Assembly: GCA_945878385.1 (NCBI GenBank)
Contig: CAMCTE010000040.1
Span: 1-15,666 of the forward strand
From: Azohydromonas lata NBRC 102462
GTDB taxonomy: Bacteria > Pseudomonadota > Gammaproteobacteria > Burkholderiales > Burkholderiaceae_C
Reading direction: 5' to 3'
DNA length: 15,666 nt
The position numbers were made by a program, and so were the translations under genes. The notes under the pieces were generated by a model, which was given only the letters and a program-made list of their open reading frames with translations, made no database searches and was not told the origin of the DNA. Positions 7,756-15,401 of this stretch are shown here, one piece after another (positions within the stretch are counted from its first letter, which is position 1; each line of letters starts with the position of its first letter).

Positions 7756-8319
7756 TCAGGCGGCGTTGAGCCACATGGCCGTGTCGAAGGCACTGCTCAT
7801 CATGGGCATGTTGGCGCTGAAGGTGGGGCCCGTGCTGGTTTTGGCAGCAGGCTTGGCCTTGGTTTCGGGCACCGGTGCCGGCGTTTCAGCCACCTTGTCC
7901 CAGGCGGTGTTGTCCGAGTGGGACACCGCAAAGGAATAGAAGCAGCGGAAGGGAATCTTGCGCTCGGCCCAGAAGTCGGCCGCGTCGCGGAAGACATCCA
8001 ACAGTTGTTCCCGGGCCTCGCGGTCGAAGCCGCGGTTGTCGGGCAACTGCTCGAGAACGACCACGAAGCCACGCTGAGAGCCGGCCTTGTGGACCAGGTC
8101 GGTCATGCAGTCATAGAGGCTGTCGAGGTTCTTGCCGAAATGCGAGGGGAACAGAAAAGCCTGCGCAATCTGTTCGAGCAATTCCTGCTTGGATTGCGCC
8201 TCGGTGACATTCGCATACAGAAAGTGGTGCCCGGCGTCCTGCGCGGCACGCATCAGGTCGTCCACCCGGTAGGCCCGAATGGCCTGCACGATGTTGGGAC
8301 GGACGGTCTGCAACAACAT
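7756..8319 (-). CDS. Barstar-family ribonuclease inhibitor with C-terminal extension
   Basis: A 187-residue cytoplasmic protein whose residues about 15-140 match the barstar fold. FPSHFGKNLDSLYDCMTDL (57-75) closely resembles the barnase-binding helix of Bacillus barstar: D66, Y69 and D70 correspond to D35, W38 and D39, and D39 is the residue that plugs the RNase active site. VVVLEQLPD (87-94) marks the next strand, and a helix with FREQ-like spacing follows near 102-115. It is about twice the length of classic barstar (about 90 residues). Residues about 145-170 form a Pro/Ala/Lys/Thr-rich linker, ending in a short tail with MPMMSSAFDTAMWLNAA. GGAGGA lies 8 bases before the ATG. The RNase gene ends 44 bases upstream, so the pair is probably one transcript with the immunity protein made second. 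Confidence 0.88.
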   Translation of the reverse strand: MLLQTVRPNIVQAIRAYRVDDLMRAAQDAGHHFLYANVTEAQSKQELLEQIAQAFLFPSHFGKNLDSLYDCMTDLVHKAGSQRGFVVVLEQLPDNRGFDREAREQLLDVFRDAADFWAERKIPFRCFYSFAVSHSDNTAWDKVAETPAPVPETKAKPAAKTSTGPTFSANMPMMSSAFDTAMWLNAA

Positions 8320-8363
8320 GTTCTCAATCCTCCGAAGGTCTCAGCAAAAGAGCGTCTCGGCGT

Positions 8364-8849
8364 TCACTGGGCGATGCGGGCAAAGCTCGCATAGTGATCG
8401 GCCGTGTAGTAACAGACTTCAGGGCGTACCGGCGGTTCGCCGCCGCACACGATGCGCCGCGCTCCCCGGTTTTTCGCTCCCGGGGTGGCCACCGTGTATT
8501 CGCGGTAGAACCCCCGGGCCTTGCCGGGCAGCAGGCGTTCGCGGTTGCCGAACACGGTGCCGTCCTTGTCGTGCGGGAAGGGCCCGCCGGTCAAGATCAG
8601 CCGATGCGTGTCACGGGCTTCCTGAGGCAGGGCCTGCAGGCTGACCGTGGGCAACTCGAAAGCGGGATCTGGCCGCGCTTGGGCCACCGGCACTGCCGAC
8701 AGCCCAATTCCTGCCCACAGCGTGGTGGCCAAAGCCCATTGGCCGAGGCGGGAAGTGCGGCGAGAAACCCTGTTCGTGGTCGGATCAGGGGAAGCGAGCC
8801 CCCACTGACGAGGGGACTTGGCCGACGATGATCCGGCGGTCAAAAACAC
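8364..8849 (-). CDS. Secreted guanyl-specific ribonuclease (barnase / RNase Sa type)
   Basis: A small extracytoplasmic RNase of the N1/T1/barnase family, which cleaves RNA 3' of guanosine. The catalytic domain starts around LPQEARDTHRLI and carries GGPFPHDKDGTVFGNRE, YREYTVATPG, KNRGARRIVCGG and YYTADHYASF. From the GTG start the catalytic set is E117, R128, R132 and H152, matching RNase Sa E54, R65, R69 and H85, so the enzyme looks active. C135 and C146 might form a disulfide. A signal sequence is visible (SRRTSRLG, then a hydrophobic core and VPVAQA, cut near residue 58) behind an unusually long n-region. There is no ATG start. GTG 8849 has AAGGG 7 bases upstream and lies just after a good promoter; TTG 8897 is the alternative but would fall inside that promoter. 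It is paired with the barstar gene downstream. Confidence 0.85.
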   Translation of the reverse strand: MFLTAGSSSAKSPRQWGLASPDPTTNRVSRRTSRLGQWALATTLWAGIGLSAVPVAQARPDPAFELPTVSLQALPQEARDTHRLILTGGPFPHDKDGTVFGNRERLLPGKARGFYREYTVATPGAKNRGARRIVCGGEPPVRPEVCYYTADHYASFARIAQ

Positions 8850-8876
8850 GGGATTACCCTTAATCTGCTGACAGAA

Positions 8877-8905
8877 ATGATATCGGAGATGGGTCAAAAC
8901 CTCAA
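8877..8905 (-). promoter_or_regulatory. Predicted sigma-70 promoter of the RNase-barstar pair
   Basis: On the minus strand, TTGAGG (8905-8900) and TATCAT (8882-8877) are separated by exactly 17 bases. Transcription would begin near 8870, giving a short leader with AAGGG before the GTG at 8849. The element lies in the most AT-rich stretch of the window. It supports the GTG start over the upstream TTG. Predicted by eye only. Confidence 0.5.
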
Positions 8906-8964
8906 GTCATGACCCCGTGTCAATCAGCAAAAAAGGGTTATCAGTGTTTACTCACTTCCGCTAG

Positions 8965-8976
8965 AGACACTTGTCT
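8965..8976. repeat. Short inverted repeat in the AT-rich gap upstream of the RNase gene
   Basis: AGACACTTGTCT has 5-bp arms around CT. It sits about 60 bases upstream of the predicted -35 box of the RNase promoter and 24 bases beyond the maeB stop. It could be an operator or chance; a 12-base palindrome alone is weak evidence. Confidence 0.25.
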
Positions 8977-8999
8977 TGAATGAATGCACTATATTGGTG

Positions 9000-11318
9000 C
9001 TACCGAAGTGCATTGGCATCGGCCACCGTCAGCGCCGTCAAGTTCACGATGCGGCGCACCGTGGCCGACGGGGTGAGGATGTGCACGGGCTTGGCCGCAC
9101 CCAGCAACACGGGCCCGATGGCAATGCCCCCGCCGGCAGCCGCCTTGAGCAGGTTGTAGGCGATGTTGGCCGAGTCGATATTCGGCAAGACCAGCAGGTT
9201 GGCCTCACCGGACAGGGTGGTGCGCGGCATCAGCGCCTTGCGGGCAGCGCCATCCAGGGCCAGGTCGCCGTGCATCTCGCCGTCCACTTCCAGCCAAGGC
9301 GCCTGCTCACGCAGCAGGGCCAGGGTCTGCCGCATCTTCGCCGCCGAGGGGTGGTCGCTGGTGCCGAAGTTGGAATGGCTGAGCAAGGCGGCCTTGGGTT
9401 GCACGCCGAAGCGGCGCATTTCCTCGGCCGCCATCGCGGTGATCTCACACAGCTCCTCGGGCGTGGGGTCGTCGTTCACATGGGTGTCCACCAGGAACAC
9501 CTGACGGCCGGGCAGCATCAGGCCGTTCATGCAGGCATACACCGGCACATCCTGCGGGGTGGCCTGGCTGCCCCCCTTGCGACGGCCGATCACCTGGTTG
9601 ATGTAGTGCAGGTGCTGTTGCGTGGTGCCCCAGGTGCCGCACAACATGCCGTCCACGAAGCCCTTGTGCAGCATCATGGCGCCAATGAGGGTGAGCCGGC
9701 GGCGCATCTCGATCTTGGCCATCTGCACCGTGATGCCCATGCGGTCGGTCATCGCGTGGTAGGTTTGCCAGAAGTCGCGGTAGCGGTCGTCGTGCTCGAC
9801 ATTGACGACCTCGTAATCGCGGCCCTCCAAGAGGCGCAACCCGAACTTCTCGATCCGCTGCGCGATGATGGCCGGCCTGCCGATGAGCGTCGGGCGGGCC
9901 AGGTTTTCGTCCACCACCACCTGTGCGGCACGAAGCACGCGCTCTTCTTCACCTTCGGCATAGGCCACGCGCTTGTTCTTGGCGCGCTTGGCGATATTGA
10001 AGATGGGCTTCATCGTGGTGCCCGATGCGTACACGAAGGCCTGCAACTTCTCGCGGTAGACGTCGAAGTCCTTGATCGGGCGGCGCGCCACGCCGGAGTC
10101 GGCCGCGGCCTTGGCCACGGCCGGGGCGATCTTCATCATCAGCCGTGGGTCAAAGGGCTTGGGAATCAGGTATTCCGGCCCGAAGCTCAAATTCGCACCC
10201 GCATAGGCTGCAGCCACCACTTCGCTTTGTTCCGCCTGAGCCAATTCAGCAATGGCGTGAACGGCTGCAATCTCCATCTCCACCGTGATGGTGGTGGCGC
10301 CACTGTCCAGCGCGCCACGGAAGATGTAGGGGAAACACAGGACATTGTTGACCTGGTTGGGGTAGTCGGTTCGGCCCGTGGCCATGATGGCGTCCTGCCG
10401 CACGGCCTGCACCTCGTCGGGCATGATTTCGGGCGTGGGGTTGGCCAGAGCAAAGATCAGTGGCGTGGCGGCCATCTTGGCCACCATCTCGGGCTTGAGG
10501 ACTCCGCCTGCCGAAAGACCCAGGAACGCATCGGCGCCTTCGATGACCTCGGCGAGGGTGCGCTGGCTGGTTTCCTGTGCAAACTCGGCCTTATCGGGGT
10601 CCATCAATTCGGTGCGGCCCTTGTAGACCACGCCGGCCAGGTCGGTCACCCACACGTTCTCGCGCGGCAGGCCCAGCTTCACCAAAAGGCCCAGGCAAGC
10701 CAGGGCAGCGGCACCGGCGCCGGAGACCACCAGCTTGACCTTCTTGATGTCCTTGCCGATGACCTTCAAACCATTGAGAAAGGCCGCACCCACCACGATG
10801 GCCGTACCGTGCTGGTCGTCGTGGAAGACGGGAATCTTCATGCGCTCGCGCAGCTTGCGCTCGACATAGAAGCAGTCCGGCGCCTTGATGTCTTCGAGGT
10901 TCACGCCGCCGAAGGTGGGTTCGAGCGCGGCAATGATGTCCACGAGCTTGTCCACATTCTTCTCGTTGACCTCGATGTCGAACACATCGATGCCGGCGAA
11001 CTTTTTGAACAGCACGCCCTTGCCTTCCATCACCGGCTTGGAGGCCAGCGGACCGATGTCGCCCAGGCCCAGCACGGCCGTGCCGTTGGTGATGACGGCC
11101 ACCAGGTTGCCGCGCGAGGTGTAGCGGAAGGCGTTGTCGGGGTCGGCCACGATTTCCTCGCAGGCCGCGGCCACGCCGGGCGAATACGCCAGTGCCAAGT
11201 CCCGCTGGTTGACCAGCTGCTTGGTGGCGGCGATGGCCACTTTGCCGGGCGTGGGGAACTCGTGGTATTCGAGCGCCGCACGGCGCAGTTCGGCTCGTTT
11301 TTCTTCGGGGGTGGGCAT
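9000..11318 (-). CDS. maeB: NADP-dependent malic enzyme with C-terminal phosphotransacetylase domain
   Basis: A 772-residue cytoplasmic enzyme that oxidatively decarboxylates malate to pyruvate, supplying NADPH and linking the C4 pool to acetyl-CoA metabolism. The malic N-domain (about 15-150) carries Y45 in LAYSPGVA, K100 in EGKGVLFKK and the ligand motif FHDDQHGTA (165-173). The nucleotide-binding domain follows with SGAGAAA (199-205). From about residue 435 the protein has the phosphate acetyl/butyryltransferase-like domain found in the large MaeB class; in the characterised members it is regulatory, binding acetyl-CoA, not catalytic. Length is as expected. The ATG at 11318 has an AGGA upstream. 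It is divergent from a DctS/DctR-type pair across 94 bases, which fits control by C4-dicarboxylates. It is followed by an AT-rich gap without a convincing terminator. Confidence 0.95.
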   Translation of the reverse strand: MPTPEEKRAELRRAALEYHEFPTPGKVAIAATKQLVNQRDLALAYSPGVAAACEEIVADPDNAFRYTSRGNLVAVITNGTAVLGLGDIGPLASKPVMEGKGVLFKKFAGIDVFDIEVNEKNVDKLVDIIAALEPTFGGVNLEDIKAPDCFYVERKLRERMKIPVFHDDQHGTAIVVGAAFLNGLKVIGKDIKKVKLVVSGAGAAALACLGLLVKLGLPRENVWVTDLAGVVYKGRTELMDPDKAEFAQETSQRTLAEVIEGADAFLGLSAGGVLKPEMVAKMAATPLIFALANPTPEIMPDEVQAVRQDAIMATGRTDYPNQVNNVLCFPYIFRGALDSGATTITVEMEIAAVHAIAELAQAEQSEVVAAAYAGANLSFGPEYLIPKPFDPRLMMKIAPAVAKAAADSGVARRPIKDFDVYREKLQAFVYASGTTMKPIFNIAKRAKNKRVAYAEGEEERVLRAAQVVVDENLARPTLIGRPAIIAQRIEKFGLRLLEGRDYEVVNVEHDDRYRDFWQTYHAMTDRMGITVQMAKIEMRRRLTLIGAMMLHKGFVDGMLCGTWGTTQQHLHYINQVIGRRKGGSQATPQDVPVYACMNGLMLPGRQVFLVDTHVNDDPTPEELCEITAMAAEEMRRFGVQPKAALLSHSNFGTSDHPSAAKMRQTLALLREQAPWLEVDGEMHGDLALDGAARKALMPRTTLSGEANLLVLPNIDSANIAYNLLKAAAGGGIAIGPVLLGAAKPVHILTPSATVRRIVNLTALTVADANALR

Positions 11319-11412
11319 GGCGGGTCCTGCTCAAGGCACGCGGCGGTGCCGGTATTGCTTGATTGTGCACCCGGGCACGCTTCGGTTTGTGCGGATCACC
11401 GCAGGGCCGCAA
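11319..11412. promoter_or_regulatory. Divergent maeB / dctS control region
   Basis: These 94 bases separate the start codons of maeB (minus) and the sensor kinase (plus) and should hold both promoters. I could not identify a convincing -35/-10 pair on either strand. TTGTGC occurs twice (11363-11368 and 11387-11392) as a direct repeat 24 bases apart and might be a binding site for the FixJ-type regulator, but this is weak. Confidence 0.4.
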
Positions 11413-13575
11413 GTGGTCAATACTCGAACAGTGAAATTCGACCTCCCGCGCACCGGCCATCATGCCCTTCACAACACAGGCCGCAGCGGTGCCGGTGAAC
11501 CGGCGCCGGGCGGCGGCGTGCGCCGCTGGGTGCTGTGGCTGGCCTTGGTGGGCTTGCTGGTGGTGGGCCAAACGCTGCTGGTGGTGCTGACACTGCGCTA
11601 CGAGGACAGCCGGGGCATGGACCGGGCCGAGGCGGTGGCCTCTTCGGCAGCCCAGGATGTGCGGCGCCTGACGGTCCAGCGTTTGCAGGCGGTGCAGGCA
11701 CTGCAGTGGTCGGCCCAGGCCGAGGTGTGGTCGTCGCAGGCCCGCCAGATGCTGGCCCGATTTCCGGAAATCGGGCGGCTGGAGCGGCGCGACCCGCAGG
11801 GCCGCATCGTCACCGCGGCGGACAGCCCCCTGGGCCAGCCCCTGTTCACGCTCAAAGGCCGAGGCCTGCTGCGCATGGACAGCGACCAGGCCTGCGCCGC
11901 CGCACTCAACAGCCTGAGCCCCCAGTTTTCGCGGTCCTACTTCGTGCCTTTGCCCAGCGGTGCCGGGATGGAGGTGGTGGATGTGTGCCTGCCCGAGCAG
12001 GAGGCCGGCCGTTCTTCAGGCTACACGGTGGCCACCCTGCCCTTGGGCCAACTGCTGGAGGCGGTGGCCCCACCGGACAACCGCTACGAACTGAGCTTCG
12101 TGGAGGCAGACGGGGCGCGGCTGGCCCGGTACGGTGCCGCGCGCGGCCTGGGGCTCTATGTGGCACGCCGCGCACTGGACCTGCCGGGGGTGGTGCTGGA
12201 GATCAAGGTGGACGACACCCTGGGGCGGCCGGGTCTGCTGCCCAATGTCACCACGGCGCTGGTGCTGGGGCTATCGATTGCCCTGACGGTGGTGGTGAGC
12301 CTGCTGCTGCGCGACATGCGCCGGCGCACGGACGCCGAACGCGCGCTGGCGGAGTCGCTGGCCTTCCGCAAGGCGATGGAGGATTCGCTGAACACCGGCT
12401 TGAGGGCGCGCGACCTCGATGGGCGCATCACCTATGTGAACCCGGCCTTCTGCAGCATGGTGGGGTTCACGGCCCCGCAGCTGCTGGGCAGTGGCGGTCG
12501 GGCGGGCTCGCTCCCACCCTACTGGCCACCGGAGCGGGTGGAGGAATACCGGCGCCGGCAATCCACACGGCAGTCGGCACTTCTGCCAGGGCAGCCCACG
12601 CCCCCGGATGCGGCTGTGCAGGACAACTTGCCCGCCACCCTGCAGGGCTTCGAGACTGTGTTCATGCGCGCCAATGGCGAGCGCTTTCCTGTGATGATCT
12701 ACGAGGCGCCGCTGGTGGACGGCGCAGGGCGGCACGCGGGCTGGATGAGTGCGGTGCTGGATGTGAGCGAACGGCAGCGCAATGAGGAGGTGGCGCGCCA
12801 ACAGCAGGAACGGCTGCAGGCCACGGCGCGCCTGGCCACGCTGGGCGAGATGGCCTCGCTGCTCAGCCACGAACTCAACCAGCCGCTGTCGGCGATTGCC
12901 AGCTACGCCAGCGGCTGCCAGAACCTGCTGGCCGAGCCGGACGAACACACGGTGCCGATGCTGCGCGAGGCGGTGGCCCGCATGGGCGAACAGGCCGAGC
13001 GCGCCGGCCGGGTGATCAAGAGCGTGCACGACTTCGTGCGGCGGCGCGAACAGTTGCGCGAAACCCTGCCGGTGCAGACGCTTTTTGACGGTGTGCTGCC
13101 CCTGGTGCGCCTTCAGGCCCGCAAGAGCGGCACGCGGGTGGAAGTGCAGCAGCACGAGGCCGGTTTGAAGGTGCAGGTGGACCGCACGATGATGGAGCAG
13201 GTGCTGCTGAACCTCACGCGCAATGCCATTCAGGCGATGGAAGGCCACACGCCGCCGCTTCAGCGGGTGTTGAAGTTGCGCGTGCAGGGCTTGCCGCACG
13301 GCCGGGTGCAGTTCGAGGTGCACGATTGCGGGCCGGGCATCACACCCGAGGTGGCCGCGCGCCTGTTCACGCCCTTCTTCACCACGCGCGAAGACGGCAT
13401 GGGCCTGGGCCTGAGCCTGTGCCGCACCGTGGTGGAGCAGCATGGCGGCACCTTGGAGCATGAAGTGCCTGAACCCGAAGCGCCGTTGCCGGGATGTTGT
13501 TTCCGCTTCACGGTGCCCGGCGCGGCGGGAGCAGCGCTTGCAGGAAATGGGGCAGGGGCGCTGCAGACGGGTTGA
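11413..13575 (+). CDS. dctS: DctS-like membrane sensor histidine kinase with PAS domain
   Basis: A kinase of about 720 residues resembling DctS, the sensor for extracellular C4-dicarboxylates. The order is: membrane helix about 39-61, periplasmic sensor of the double-PDC/dCache type about 62-275, membrane helix about 279-299, PAS domain about 319-456, and a HisKA domain with phospho-acceptor H486 in SHELNQPLSAI. The ATPase domain has an N-box around N600 and N604 (LNLTRNAI), DCGPGI (638-643) and GMGLGL (662-667). The PAS domain carries an extra Pro/Gln/Ala-rich stretch at about 384-411. The start is uncertain: GTG 11413 has AGGG 6 bases upstream and is preferred; GTG 11431 lacks one, and no ATG precedes the first membrane segment outside maeB. 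Its response regulator gene follows after 18 bases. The ligand is inferred from family and context; no dicarboxylate transporter gene is in the window. Confidence 0.78.
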   Translation: MVNTRTVKFDLPRTGHHALHNTGRSGAGEPAPGGGVRRWVLWLALVGLLVVGQTLLVVLTLRYEDSRGMDRAEAVASSAAQDVRRLTVQRLQAVQALQWSAQAEVWSSQARQMLARFPEIGRLERRDPQGRIVTAADSPLGQPLFTLKGRGLLRMDSDQACAAALNSLSPQFSRSYFVPLPSGAGMEVVDVCLPEQEAGRSSGYTVATLPLGQLLEAVAPPDNRYELSFVEADGARLARYGAARGLGLYVARRALDLPGVVLEIKVDDTLGRPGLLPNVTTALVLGLSIALTVVVSLLLRDMRRRTDAERALAESLAFRKAMEDSLNTGLRARDLDGRITYVNPAFCSMVGFTAPQLLGSGGRAGSLPPYWPPERVEEYRRRQSTRQSALLPGQPTPPDAAVQDNLPATLQGFETVFMRANGERFPVMIYEAPLVDGAGRHAGWMSAVLDVSERQRNEEVARQQQERLQATARLATLGEMASLLSHELNQPLSAIASYASGCQNLLAEPDEHTVPMLREAVARMGEQAERAGRVIKSVHDFVRRREQLRETLPVQTLFDGVLPLVRLQARKSGTRVEVQQHEAGLKVQVDRTMMEQVLLNLTRNAIQAMEGHTPPLQRVLKLRVQGLPHGRVQFEVHDCGPGITPEVAARLFTPFFTTREDGMGLGLSLCRTVVEQHGGTLEHEVPEPEAPLPGCCFRFTVPGAAGAALAGNGAGALQTG

Positions 13576-13593
13576 GCGGGCGATACTTCGGCC

Positions 13594-14385
13594 ATGGCAT
13601 CTTCCTACCCGCACTTGCCAGGCCAATCGGCCGCTCAGGCAGCCCTGGCGGGCCTGGGCCTGCCCATGGTCTACCTGGTCGATGATGAAGAGGTGGTGCG
13701 CGACGCCCTGGCCTGGCTGCTGCGCAGCCGCCGCCTGCTCAGCGAAGGATTTGGCAGTGCCGAAGCCTTCGAGGCCCGCGTGCTGGCAGATGCGCAAGCC
13801 CACCGCGGGGCGGCAACACCTGCGGCCACCGGCCCCGCCGGCGATTGGCCCCGCAGCCCCTCTTGCCTGCTGCTGGATGTGCGCATGCCCGGCATGAGTG
13901 GGCCCGAACTGTTCGAACGCCTGGCTGCACGCGGCCTCTTGCAGCGGCTGCCGGTGATCTTCCTCACCGGCCATGGCGATGTGCCCACCGCAGTGGCCGC
14001 CGTCAAGCGCGGTGCCTTCGACTTCGTGGAAAAGCCCTTTTCCGACAACGCCCTGGTGGACCGCATCGAGCAGGCCCTGGCGCAGAGCGCGCAAGCCCTC
14101 ATGGCGCAACGCGCCGTGGTGCAGATACGCGCCGCGCTGGCCGACCTGACCGAGCGCGAGCGTGAGGTGATGCGGCTGGTGATGGACGGACTGCCCAACA
14201 AGCTCATTGCCGATGAACTCGACATCTCCGTTCGCACGGTGGAGGTGCACCGGTCGCGGGTGTTCGACAAGATGGGGGTGAAGTCGGCCGTGGAGTTGGT
14301 GAACCGGATGAATGAGCACCCCGGACAACTGGATGAAGTGCTGGCCAGACCCTCTGCCAGCGGCCGGCCCACCGGCGCTGCTTGA
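13594..14385 (+). CDS. dctR: DctR-like response regulator, FixJ/NarL type
   Basis: A 263-residue two-domain regulator, partner of the upstream kinase. The receiver domain (about 25-165) has acidic D30 and D31 in LVDDEE, phospho-acceptor D95 in LLLDVRMPG, T125 in FLTGHG and K147 in VEKPF, so it looks functional. A LuxR/FixJ-type helix-turn-helix at about 183-240 contains LTEREREVMRLV and ISVRTVEVHRSRV. Compared with FixJ-like receivers, about 20 extra residues rich in Ala, Gly and Pro (about 66-89) precede the strand carrying D95. Such regulators activate dicarboxylate uptake or use genes; the divergent maeB is a plausible target (inference). The start at 13594 lacks a clear ribosome binding site, suggesting coupling to the kinase. 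The stop is 2 bases before the thiL ATG. Confidence 0.8.
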   Translation: MASSYPHLPGQSAAQAALAGLGLPMVYLVDDEEVVRDALAWLLRSRRLLSEGFGSAEAFEARVLADAQAHRGAATPAATGPAGDWPRSPSCLLLDVRMPGMSGPELFERLAARGLLQRLPVIFLTGHGDVPTAVAAVKRGAFDFVEKPFSDNALVDRIEQALAQSAQALMAQRAVVQIRAALADLTEREREVMRLVMDGLPNKLIADELDISVRTVEVHRSRVFDKMGVKSAVELVNRMNEHPGQLDEVLARPSASGRPTGAA

Positions 14386-14387
14386 AG

Positions 14388-15401
14388 ATGGCACTGGGCG
14401 AATTCGAGCTGATCGAGCGCATCCTGCGCCGACCACAGGACGCGCAGCGGGGTTGTGTGGCCCTGGGCGGGGGCGACGATTGCGCGCTGCTGCAGCTGCA
14501 GCCCGGGCAGCAGTGGGCCGTGAGCACGGACACCCTGGTGGAAGGCCGCCACTTCCTGTCGAGCGTTGACCCCGAGGCCCTGGGCCACAAGGCGCTGGCG
14601 GTCAACCTGAGCGACCTGGCCGCCTGTGGCGCACAGCCGCAGGCCTGCACCCTGAATCTCACCCTGCCGCGAGCCGAGGAAGGCTGGTTGCGCCGCTTTG
14701 CGCGCGGCTTCTTTGCATTGGCCGATGCACACGGCATCGTGCTGGCCGGCGGCGATACCACTGGCGGGCCGCTGAGCATCACGGTGACGGTGATGGGCAC
14801 GGTGCCGGCCGGCACCGCCTTGTTGCGCTCGGGCGCGCGGGTGGACGACGATTTGTGGGTGAGCCACCCGCTGGGCGGCGGTCTCGGAGACGCACGGCTG
14901 GCGTTGGAAATCTTTCGTGGCCATGCCGGCTTGCCGCAGGAGGGCTTTGAAGCGGTGCGGCTGCGCATGGAGAAGCCGCAGCCCCGCGTGGCGCTGGGTG
15001 CGGCGCTGCGCGGCGTGGCCCATGCGGCCATCGATTTGAGCGACGGTCTGACCGGCGACCTGGGCCATGTGCTGAAGGCCAGCCGCGTGGGCGCGCAGCT
15101 GTGGTGGGCCGCACTGCCGCGCAGTGCCTGGGTGGCCGCGCAAGCGTCGGCGCTGCAGCGCGAGGCCTTGTTGGCCGGTGGTGACGACTATGAACTGCTG
15201 CTGAGTGCCCCACCCTCCGCGCGTGAAGCCATGGCCGCGCGGGCATCGGCATGCGGCACCGGCCTCACGCGCATCGGACGATTGGTTCCCGGCTCCGGCG
15301 TGCAGGTATTCGACGACGAAGCCGCTGCTGCATCGGGCGGCGTCCCCTGGCCGGCCCAAGCCTTACCGCAAGGCTTCGATCATTTCCGCGATGAAGGCTA
15401 G
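14388..15401 (+). CDS. thiL: Thiamine-monophosphate kinase
   Basis: A 337-residue cytoplasmic enzyme that phosphorylates thiamine monophosphate to the active cofactor thiamine diphosphate. Family signatures are in order: GEFELIERIL at the N-terminus, GGGDDCALL with metal ligands D30 and D31, STDTLVEGRHF (46-56), VNLSDLAACGA (72-82), AGGDTTGGPLS, and IDLSDGL with the later metal-binding aspartate, then GGDDYELL near the C-terminus. Length is normal. ATG 14388 is preferred to the in-frame TTG at 14382, which overlaps the dctR stop. It lies 2 bases after dctR and overlaps pgpA by 11 bases, so it is embedded in one tight plus-strand unit. The thiL-pgpA order is common in proteobacteria. Confidence 0.94.
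   Translation: MALGEFELIERILRRPQDAQRGCVALGGGDDCALLQLQPGQQWAVSTDTLVEGRHFLSSVDPEALGHKALAVNLSDLAACGAQPQACTLNLTLPRAEEGWLRRFARGFFALADAHGIVLAGGDTTGGPLSITVTVMGTVPAGTALLRSGARVDDDLWVSHPLGGGLGDARLALEIFRGHAGLPQEGFEAVRLRMEKPQPRVALGAALRGVAHAAIDLSDGLTGDLGHVLKASRVGAQLWWAALPRSAWVAAQASALQREALLAGGDDYELLLSAPPSAREAMAARASACGTGLTRIGRLVPGSGVQVFDDEAAAASGGVPWPAQALPQGFDHFRDEG

Noticed and set aside
5390..7774. A 794-codon open frame on the minus strand opposite surA and rsmA
   Set aside because: It spans two clear genes and the terminator and has antisense-type composition with no domain.
8700..8790. Twin-arginine signal on the RNase (SRRTSRL)
   Set aside because: The positions after the arginine pair lack the hydrophobic residues of a Tat motif, so a Sec signal is more likely.
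8925..8999. Possible Rho-independent terminator after maeB on the minus strand
   Set aside because: A T-run of six is present, but the nearby inverted repeats have only 4-5 bp arms and do not sit directly before it.
8976..11498. An 840-codon open frame on the plus strand opposite maeB
   Set aside because: maeB is unmistakable on the minus strand with complete domain motifs. The opposite frame is rich in His, Gly and Gln with no recognisable domain, which is typical of antisense frames in GC-rich genes.
12271..15359. Long minus-strand open frames (721 and 562 codons) opposite dctS, dctR and thiL
   Set aside because: They overlap well-supported genes, cross gene borders and show no motifs; they are GC-driven shadows.
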